46,992 bases of DNA from contig CAJULU010000028.1 in the NCBI GenBank assembly GCA_910587575.1, positions 1 to 46,992 on the forward strand, read 5' to 3'. The stretch is from an uncultured Dorea sp. Lineage in GTDB: Bacteria > Bacillota > Clostridia > Lachnospirales > Lachnospiraceae. Below are positions 41,480 through 46,992 of the stretch, piece by piece. Position 1 is the stretch's first letter. Every line of letters begins with the position of its first letter. Under the pieces are notes generated by a model that had not been told where the DNA came from, did no database searches, and worked only from the letters and a program-made list of their open reading frames with translations. Made by a program: the position numbers and the translations under genes.

Positions 41480-42592
41480 TTAATCCCACTCAAATCCGCT
41501 CCACACAGGCTCTCCTGTATATTCTTTCAGATTCTCTTCTCCATTCAGCACACGGATCGCCCCGGCCGCCATTGCCTCCATCTCAAATTCTCCCGGGTAG
41601 GCAGTCACAGGCGCAATAAACGAACAGCTCTTTATAATCTGTTCCACCAGATCGCCGCTATGTACCATACCGCCGCCAAGCAGTATCCCGTCAACCTTGC
41701 CGCAAAGGACAGCCGCCATCGCACCAATGCATTTCCCGATCTGATAAATCATAGTATTCCACAACATCCCGGCATATGAATCACCTTCCCCGGCGCGGTC
41801 AGTAAGCTCCACTGCGTCCGATATCCCTACATGGCTTACGAACCCTCCGGTTCTGGTACACAGCTTCTTGATCTCCGAAACGCCAAGCTGATTCTTCTCC
41901 ATATACTTAAGAAGGTCAGCGACAGAGACGCTTCCGCATCTTGTAGGCGCCATAGGTCCTTCCCCGCCTACAATGTCATAGCCGTCTATCATCCTGCCCC
42001 CACGGTGGACCGATACCGAAATCCCACCGCCAATATGGCATACAATATAATTACAATCCTCATACTTTTTATTCAGCACATTTTTACTATGCCTGATCGC
42101 CGTCTCCTTTAGGTTCAAAGCATGAAGGTGTACATTCCGGTTCACTCCCTTAATCCCGGTCATCCTTGCCAGATCCTGCAGTTCATCCACATCAGGAGGA
42201 TTCACTACCATCGCCTTTGCGCCATATTTTACGGCAAATTCATTGGCGAGCTGAGAACCAAGGGCTGCCGGATGGATCACGCCATTTGCGCAGCGCCTTG
42301 CATGGTCGAGCATTAATTCCGACACCCCGTAGGTTCCGCCCTCCATCGCAAGAAGACCGCCTCCTCTCCCGACAAATACATCAATATCCTCCAGTGAGAC
42401 TTCTGCCTCTTTCAACAATCCCAGGATCATATCCCTTCTGTAAGGAAGCTGCTCCGGAATCGTCGGAAATCTTGCAAGTTCACTGGCATCATGAGAAACA
42501 TTCTTTGCATAAACACATTCTTCATCCTGGAACAACGCTATTTTCGTAGAAGTAGAGCCGGGATTGACTGCCAATACTTTGTAGTGTTTCAT
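41480..42592 (-). CDS. buk: Butyrate kinase (branched/short-chain fatty acid kinase)
   Basis: A 370-residue ASKHA-fold kinase. Seen are VLAVNPGSTSTKIALFQDE, FVGRGGGLLAMEGGTY, VNPPDVDELQDLARMTGI, CHIGGGISVSVHRGGRMID and LLGGGMVHS. The length fits Buk rather than acetate kinase. It converts acyl-phosphate and ADP to free acid and ATP, or the reverse. The ATG at 42592 overlaps the phosphotransacylase stop as ATGA and has AAAGGAGG before it, which fixes the start. Confidence 0.93.
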   Translation of the reverse strand: MKHYKVLAVNPGSTSTKIALFQDEECVYAKNVSHDASELARFPTIPEQLPYRRDMILGLLKEAEVSLEDIDVFVGRGGGLLAMEGGTYGVSELMLDHARRCANGVIHPAALGSQLANEFAVKYGAKAMVVNPPDVDELQDLARMTGIKGVNRNVHLHALNLKETAIRHSKNVLNKKYEDCNYIVCHIGGGISVSVHRGGRMIDGYDIVGGEGPMAPTRCGSVSVADLLKYMEKNQLGVSEIKKLCTRTGGFVSHVGISDAVELTDRAGEGDSYAGMLWNTMIYQIGKCIGAMAAVLCGKVDGILLGGGMVHSGDLVEQIIKSCSFIAPVTAYPGEFEMEAMAAGAIRVLNGEENLKEYTGEPVWSGFEWD

Positions 42593-43620
42593 TCGCATCC
42601 TCCTTTCCCTGCTTCTTCCTGTCTGCTGCCCGCCGCGCGCACGGCGCTGATCACGATATTTCCCTTAATTTCAGAAACCGGCGCTCCCCTTGAACAGTCG
42701 CATACCACTTTATTGAAACCTTGCAGCATCGGCCCGTATGCATCTGCATGTCCAAACTGCTGAATCAGTTTCACACCTACATTGCCCACATTAAGGTCCG
42801 GCCAAATAACAATATTCGCCTTACCGGCAACCTTGCTCTCCCTTTTCACCTTCTTCTCGGCCACTGCAGGCGAAATTGCCGCATCGAACTGGAACTCCCC
42901 GTCAATCGCAAGTTCCGGACGCCTTTCATTGGCAAGTTTTACTGCCTGAACGACTTTATCGACCAATTCGCCCTGGCCGCTTCCAAGCGTAGAATAGCTG
43001 ACCATGGCGCATCTTGGCTCCCATCCTAACAATGCCGTGACCGTGTCACAGGCAGAAATCGCTATATCTGCAAGCTGCTTTGCGTCCGGATCGGTACAGA
43101 CTGCACTGTCCCCAATCGCAAGAAGCGTACCCTCACTCCCCTGAAATCCCGGAATGTCACAAAGTCCGATACTGGAGACCGTGCCGATCCCCTCCTTCAG
43201 CCCGATAATCATCTGTCCCGCCAGAAGTACGTCGCCGGTCGTATTATCTATCCCCGCAAAAGTTACGTCCGCCTCGCCGACTGCCTGCATGACCATCGCA
43301 TAATAGAGCGGACTCTTCATGCGCCTGTCCAAAGCCTTTTCTTTCAGAATCGTCTGCGGAAGCGACACGTACCGTTCAATCAAATTCTTTTTATATTCTT
43401 CCTCATGAATATCCACGATCACAAAGATATCTTCTTCATATCCTCTTTCCCTTACGGCCGCCCTGATCTCCACGCCGTCTCCCACGAGCACCGGGACAAT
43501 ATACCCCTCTTTCCCCGTCTCATATGCTGCCTGCATCATCTTCTCATTCATTGCCTCCGGGAAAGCAACCTTTCCCGGATTCTTTTTTGCTTTCAGATAT
43601 ATCTGGTCTAATACGCCCAT
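42589..43620 (-). CDS. Phosphate acyltransferase (phosphotransacetylase/phosphotransbutyrylase family)
   Basis: A 343-residue enzyme. Motifs: KSPLYYAMVMQAVGEADVTF, SYSTLGSGQGELVDKV, LAIDGEFQFDAAISPAVAEK, NIVIWPDLNVGNVGVKLIQQ and CDCSRGAPV. These look more like phosphotransacetylase (Pta) than classical Ptb, yet the partner is a butyrate kinase. It converts acyl-CoA plus phosphate to acyl-phosphate plus CoA. The acyl chain cannot be read from the sequence. It is coupled to the kinase gene by a 4-base overlap. Confidence 0.88.
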   Translation of the reverse strand: MGVLDQIYLKAKKNPGKVAFPEAMNEKMMQAAYETGKEGYIVPVLVGDGVEIRAAVRERGYEEDIFVIVDIHEEEYKKNLIERYVSLPQTILKEKALDRRMKSPLYYAMVMQAVGEADVTFAGIDNTTGDVLLAGQMIIGLKEGIGTVSSIGLCDIPGFQGSEGTLLAIGDSAVCTDPDAKQLADIAISACDTVTALLGWEPRCAMVSYSTLGSGQGELVDKVVQAVKLANERRPELAIDGEFQFDAAISPAVAEKKVKRESKVAGKANIVIWPDLNVGNVGVKLIQQFGHADAYGPMLQGFNKVVCDCSRGAPVSEIKGNIVISAVRAAGSRQEEAGKGGCE

Positions 43621-43623
43621 CCC

Positions 43624-43863
43624 TTACATCTCTCCCTCAATCAGCCCTACCAGGTCGCCGATCGTAGCACATCCGCTCGCGTCGGCCAACATCAATTCCA
43701 CATCCAGCTCATTTTCAATCTCCGATACCAGGGCCACCATCTGTATAGACGCACCCCCAAGGTCTTCTTTAAATAAAGTCGCCATTAAAAGGTCAGCCGC
43801 ATCCCGCTTATAAGAAGCCGCCACCATACTAATTACCTGTGCTTCCAATTCTTTTCTTTCCAT
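43624..43863 (-). CDS. Acyl carrier protein, specialised
   Basis: A 79-residue acidic helical protein of ACP fold (ATLFKEDLGGASIQMVALVS, then EIENELDVELMLAD). The pantetheine site appears as Gly-Ala-Ser39-Ile instead of the usual Asp-Ser-Leu. It lies between the DUF35 and phosphotransacylase genes rather than in a fatty acid synthesis cluster. It may carry the acyl group for the thiolase. Confidence 0.78.
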   Translation of the reverse strand: MERKELEAQVISMVAASYKRDAADLLMATLFKEDLGGASIQMVALVSEIENELDVELMLADASGCATIGDLVGLIEGEM

Positions 43864-43892
43864 AAGTCCTGTCTCCTTTTCTTTTCTATATC

Positions 43893-44306
43893 CTAATATT
43901 CATCAAGATCAAATACCACCGTCTTAAATCCGCCTTCCCGTTCAAATACCGCCGCATGGCATCCAAGCGGCAGCTTCGCAGAAAGCTCTGCCCGATTCTT
44001 CTTACTGATACCCCGCACGACCGCATTCAGCCGCGTTCCCTCTTCCAATTCCACTTCACCGTAAGCATATTTGCCCAACTTCTTATATTCCGGTTTTGAG
44101 GAAAGCGCCGCAGGAAGGACGATGGAATGCAGCTTCGCCTTCCCGCAGATTTCATACCATTCCGTCTCGTAATTCCCGCAGGCATTGCATGCATAGACAG
44201 GCGGGAATTCCACATTGCCGCATTTAGGACACTTTCTCCCAAGGAACCTGCCTTCCTCCAATCCCTCATAAAACCTCTGAACTACTTTCTCGAGCTTAAT
44301 ACTCAT
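43893..44306 (-). CDS. DUF35 Zn-ribbon/OB-fold partner of the thiolase
   Basis: A 137-residue protein with an N-terminal helix, a zinc ribbon (Cys26-x2-Cys29 and Cys40-x2-Cys43: RKCPKCGN, ACNACGN) and an OB-fold with YAYGEVELEEGTRLNAVVRG. Proteins of this family sit next to SCP-type thiolases and bind them or acyl-CoA. AGGAGGTG decides the ATG at 44306. It follows the thiolase gene by 12 bases. Confidence 0.85.
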   Translation of the reverse strand: MSIKLEKVVQRFYEGLEEGRFLGRKCPKCGNVEFPPVYACNACGNYETEWYEICGKAKLHSIVLPAALSSKPEYKKLGKYAYGEVELEEGTRLNAVVRGISKKNRAELSAKLPLGCHAAVFEREGGFKTVVFDLDEY

Positions 44307-44318
44307 GCTCCACACCTC

Positions 44319-45629
44319 CTATTCTTCCATCGTACGGATCACGACCGCAGCAACATTCTGCGCCCCGCCATATCCCCGGAGCATTGCCGTCTTCGGCCCA
44401 TTCTTTACCTGATGTTCCCCGCACTCGCCCCAGAGCTGCTTACACGCTTCATATACATCCGCAAGTCCGGAAGCCGCATGTGCATGTCCAAATGAAGTCC
44501 GTCCGCCGTTCGTATTGATGGGCCTGTCGCCGTCCCATGCCGTGCGCCCCTCACAGATATACTTCCAGCCTTCCCCATACGGAAGGTAGCCGGCAATCTC
44601 CGCAGATACCAGATGAGACGTGATGATAAAATCATTTGCATAGAACAGGTCCAGGTCATCGCCGGACAGCCCTGTCAGTTCATAGACCTGCCGCACGGCT
44701 TCCTCCGTGGCCCGGACTTCAAAATGAGGAGTCGTAGCCTCGCATGCCGCACTTCCGATTCCCAGTATCTCAATAGGCCTGTGTCTCAGATTCTTTGCAA
44801 TCTCCGGTATTTTCTCCGTTGCGCACACGATTGCCGCAGCAGCGCCGTCACATTTCAGCTCCACGCCGCCTGCACGCAGGAAATCCCCCATTCTCGGATT
44901 ATATGGAGAATTCATATAATCATCCAACGTCATCCCTGCCTCTTCTGCCAGTTCTTCATAATTCTTTCTCTCAAGCGCCAGCGGATTGACCGAAGCATTT
45001 CTCCGATTATTGATGCACATCCAGTTCAGTGTATCATTCATCCGCTCAGACGTGATTCCTCTGGTCCTCACATACCATTCCGCCGCATCGTCATAAATCA
45101 GCTCCTGCCCTGCCATCAGGCTCCTGGTATATGCCCGGTCATAAAGCCAGGAGGTTGTTTTCAGGAACTTGTCCATGGTTATTTTGTCCCTTTTGTACGG
45201 ATGTTTCGGACTTTCCACATTGTCTGCCGGGGAAGGCGTACTGTCACCGAACTCCACCGCTCCGGTCAGGACACAGTCATATTTTCCCGAAGCGACTGCA
45301 TTGGCAGCTTGTTCGATTGCAAGATACCCTGTACAGCATGCTTCTGAATGGTGGATAGATCCTTTTCCCTTCATTCCGAACCAATTGGCGATCTGCACGT
45401 TCGGCGTCAGATAATTCGAGCCGTTCAGCGGGCTTGCCTCCCCATGAAAATAATAATCCACATCTCTCGGGTTCACGCCGGCATCCTCCATGGCTTTCAG
45501 AGCCGCATATCCAAACATCTCTCCCTCCGTCAGACCGTCCGTTTCCGGATGGTCCACAGTATACATAAAGGGAGTACAGCCAACGCCTATAATCGACACG
45601 CTTTTTCCATACTTACCTAAAGTACTCAT
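44319..45629 (-). CDS. Thiolase of the SCP2-like family
   Basis: A 436-residue thiolase-fold enzyme. The nucleophilic Cys98 lies in HHSEACCTGYLAIEQA, and His382 lies in TSFGHAHAASGLAD. YANDFIITSHLVSAEIAGYL is also seen. The last loop, which usually carries the second catalytic Cys, reads LRGYGGAQN, as in SCP2-like members that pair with DUF35. It would cleave a 3-ketoacyl-CoA or carrier-bound ketoacyl to acyl and acetyl units, or do the reverse condensation. First gene of the operon that continues to 39570. Confidence 0.87.
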   Translation of the reverse strand: MSTLGKYGKSVSIIGVGCTPFMYTVDHPETDGLTEGEMFGYAALKAMEDAGVNPRDVDYYFHGEASPLNGSNYLTPNVQIANWFGMKGKGSIHHSEACCTGYLAIEQAANAVASGKYDCVLTGAVEFGDSTPSPADNVESPKHPYKRDKITMDKFLKTTSWLYDRAYTRSLMAGQELIYDDAAEWYVRTRGITSERMNDTLNWMCINNRRNASVNPLALERKNYEELAEEAGMTLDDYMNSPYNPRMGDFLRAGGVELKCDGAAAAIVCATEKIPEIAKNLRHRPIEILGIGSAACEATTPHFEVRATEEAVRQVYELTGLSGDDLDLFYANDFIITSHLVSAEIAGYLPYGEGWKYICEGRTAWDGDRPINTNGGRTSFGHAHAASGLADVYEACKQLWGECGEHQVKNGPKTAMLRGYGGAQNVAAVVIRTMEE

Positions 45630-45664
45630 AATCCTTCTTCCTTTCCTCTTCTTTTGATGATATT

Positions 45665-45693
45665 AGTATAGAGAATCTTTTTTCCCCTTTCAT
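45665..45693 (-). promoter_or_regulatory. Candidate promoter of the thiolase operon
   Basis: On the minus strand ATGAAA (45688-45693) and TATACT (45665-45670) are 17 bases apart. The -35 is imperfect, which fits control by the divergent regulator. Confidence 0.5.
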
Positions 45694-45734
45694 CGTGTCC
45701 GCATCCAATCTTTTCCTCGACAGGCCCTATTTTT

Positions 45735-45767
45735 CGTGCGCACGCACAATCCCATATAGGTTATAAT
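45735..45767 (+). promoter_or_regulatory. -10 box of the PucR-like gene and an upstream palindrome
   Basis: TATAAT stands at 45762-45767. A perfect 10-bp palindrome CGTGCGCACG (45735-45744) replaces a normal -35, lying 17 bases upstream of the -10. It may be the operator for both divergent operons. Confidence 0.5.
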
Positions 45768-45809
45768 AGAAGGAAAGAAATTAATTATGAAAGGAAAGGA
45801 ATTTTCAGT

Positions 45810-46992
45810 ATGGAATACCGCCAGCTTCTCCGTCATCTGGAAGAATGCGAGTATCATTATCAGTCCTGCGGAAATCAGGACCTTAACCCAGATCTGATCC
45901 ATGCGCGCATTCTGACCGACAGAACTCTGCCATATACAACGTCCACTCTGTACATTGCACCTGCAGACCTGCTGCCCGAGCCCTATATGGGCAGCCCTGT
46001 CGTCATTTTTTATCTTGGTAGATCTTTGGAACCGGATGTTTATAAAGACAGCATTTTTCAGATCGTCACGTTTGGACCGGACATCTCACAAGGTCAATTG
46101 CTGAACTTTATTCTGGAATGTCTGACCGAGATCCAGCAGATCACTGCCGGTATGCACATCCTGGTCAATGCCTTGTTTTCCGGGAACGGTCTTCAATATC
46201 TGGTGGATACCGCCACGAACCTGTTCGGCAATCCCATCTATGTGATCGACCTGCAGCACAAGTATCTGGCAATGTCCGCCGGAATCGTGCCAGATAATAT
46301 TTTCTTCAACGAAGAGAGCTCTACCGGTTATATCAGTACGGAAGGAATCCGATACATAGGGAAAAAGAATCTGAATGAAAAAATACGCGGCTGCCGTCAT
46401 GCTTACTATCATTATAACGAACTCATCGAAAAGGCAATGCTCATTGACATTGTAGAAATTCAGGGAATAGAAATCGGACATGTTATGATGTTGGAATCCC
46501 AGCATGCTTTTCATGACTTTGATAAGGAATTCTTCCATCGGTTCAGCAAACTTATTTCCATGGAGCTTCAGAAGGATTCCGCCTTCCGAAGAAACAAAGG
46601 CGTGATGTACTCTTACTTTCTAGCCGACTTGATCAGACATCCGTCGAGGGACACCAATGAAATCCGGGACCGTCTCCTTGCCATGGGCTATCACCTAAAA
46701 GAGACTTTTTACATTGTCGCTATCCCTTCACTTGGCAGCAGCACTTCCGATTTAAAGAAAGAAGTGATTTTGGAACGTTTAAGATATATATTATCCGGAA
46801 GTATCTACGTGATCTATGAAAATACTATCGTTTTTCTGATCAGCAGGGATTTGGACCAGCACCTAAGCGACTATGAGATGAAACAATTAGAAGCATACCT
46901 TACGGCAAATGGCCTGAAAGCTGGTATCAGCAATTTTTTCCGGAACCTGGAGGACACCTCTTTCTTCTACCAGCAAGCCGTTTCATCCGTGC
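45810..46992 (+). CDS. PucR/CdaR-type transcriptional regulator, cut by the window end
   Basis: An open frame of 394 codons runs from the ATG at 45810, preceded by AAAGGA, to the window edge. It starts MEYRQLLRHLEECEYHYQ, holds a sensory central part (YLVDTATNLFGNPIYVIDLQ, MSAGIVPDN) and reaches the GGDEF-like region with FFRNLEDTSFFYQQAVSSV, typical just before the C-terminal PucR helix-turn-helix. The DNA-binding part lies past the window. It is divergent from the thiolase operon and is probably its regulator. Confidence 0.8.
   Translation, partial: MEYRQLLRHLEECEYHYQSCGNQDLNPDLIHARILTDRTLPYTTSTLYIAPADLLPEPYMGSPVVIFYLGRSLEPDVYKDSIFQIVTFGPDISQGQLLNFILECLTEIQQITAGMHILVNALFSGNGLQYLVDTATNLFGNPIYVIDLQHKYLAMSAGIVPDNIFFNEESSTGYISTEGIRYIGKKNLNEKIRGCRHAYYHYNELIEKAMLIDIVEIQGIEIGHVMMLESQHAFHDFDKEFFHRFSKLISMELQKDSAFRRNKGVMYSYFLADLIRHPSRDTNEIRDRLLAMGYHLKETFYIVAIPSLGSSTSDLKKEVILERLRYILSGSIYVIYENTIVFLISRDLDQHLSDYEMKQLEAYLTANGLKAGISNFFRNLEDTSFFYQQAVSSV

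Noticed and set aside
44613..45347. 244-codon plus-strand frame opposite the thiolase
   Set aside because: Antisense shadow of a gene with clear thiolase motifs.
1..46992. CRISPR arrays, tRNA or rRNA genes
   Set aside because: No regularly spaced repeats of 20-40 bases and no cloverleaf or rRNA-like stretch were noticed. This was by eye only.

Overview
The window looks like chromosomal DNA of a gut-type Clostridia, most likely a Lachnospiraceae. The reasons are strong AGGAGG ribosome binding sites with short gene spacing, a YesM/YesN-type sugar regulator with lipoprotein binding proteins, two LytTR/GHKL (Agr-like) two-component pairs, rubrerythrin, a phosphotransacylase/butyrate-kinase pair, a cytoplasmic-type S8 protease and an OFA-type anion transporter. 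No rRNA, tRNA or CRISPR array was seen. The species assignment is inference.

Layout. (1) 1-8803: a sugar-uptake locus on the minus strand. A YesM kinase, a YesN AraC-type regulator and a lipoprotein form one operon. Downstream lie a second, paralogous lipoprotein and two CUT1 permeases. The locus ends in relics of a GH127 (beta-L-arabinofuranosidase-like) gene and of an OmpR-type response regulator. (2) 8872-12687: an HxlR regulator with a flavin-binding PPOX-fold protein, a possible 45-residue ORF, a lone ArgD-type aminotransferase, a truncated XRE regulator and an HD-domain protein. (3) 12926-22881: an AT-rich defence/toxin-antitoxin island. It holds a Phd/PIN pair, a truncated TOTE-type primase-helicase, a zeta-like toxin pair, relics of an S8 protease and of an AlbA_2/RecG-like protein, and a four-gene cassette. 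That cassette encodes an Eco57I-like DNA methylase, a protein with two GHKL ATPase modules, a receiver protein and an HNH nuclease. (4) 22995-30289: an S8 protease, a MATE pump, rubrerythrin, a family-2 glycosyltransferase, and an ECF sigma factor with its membrane anti-sigma factor. (5) 30366-38015: two LytTR/GHKL systems. One is followed by a small membrane protein and an ABC exporter, and the other has a textbook 9-12-9 direct repeat upstream. Between them are TfoX-C-like and low-complexity genes. (6) 38072-39510: a broken AAA/PD-(D/E)XK gene. (7) 39570-46992: a seven-gene operon encoding a thiolase, a DUF35 protein, an acyl carrier protein, a phosphotransacylase, a butyrate kinase, a DUF1097 membrane protein and an OFA transporter. 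It is divergent from a PucR/CdaR-type regulator that runs off the window end.

How the genes may work together. The sugar locus reads as sense (YesM plus a dedicated binding protein), respond (YesN), import (binding protein and permeases). Its hydrolase is now dead. The operon at 39.5-45.6 kb reads as thiolytic cleavage of a keto-acyl substrate, then conversion of the acyl group to acyl-phosphate and free acid with ATP gain, with a carboxylate transporter and a dedicated regulator. The best candidate for an undescribed system is the cassette at 17918-22881. It joins a DNA methylase and an HNH nuclease to a two-component-like signalling pair, and it sits between an intact S8 gene and the 3' tail of a second S8 copy, which suggests insertion next to, or into, duplicated protease genes.
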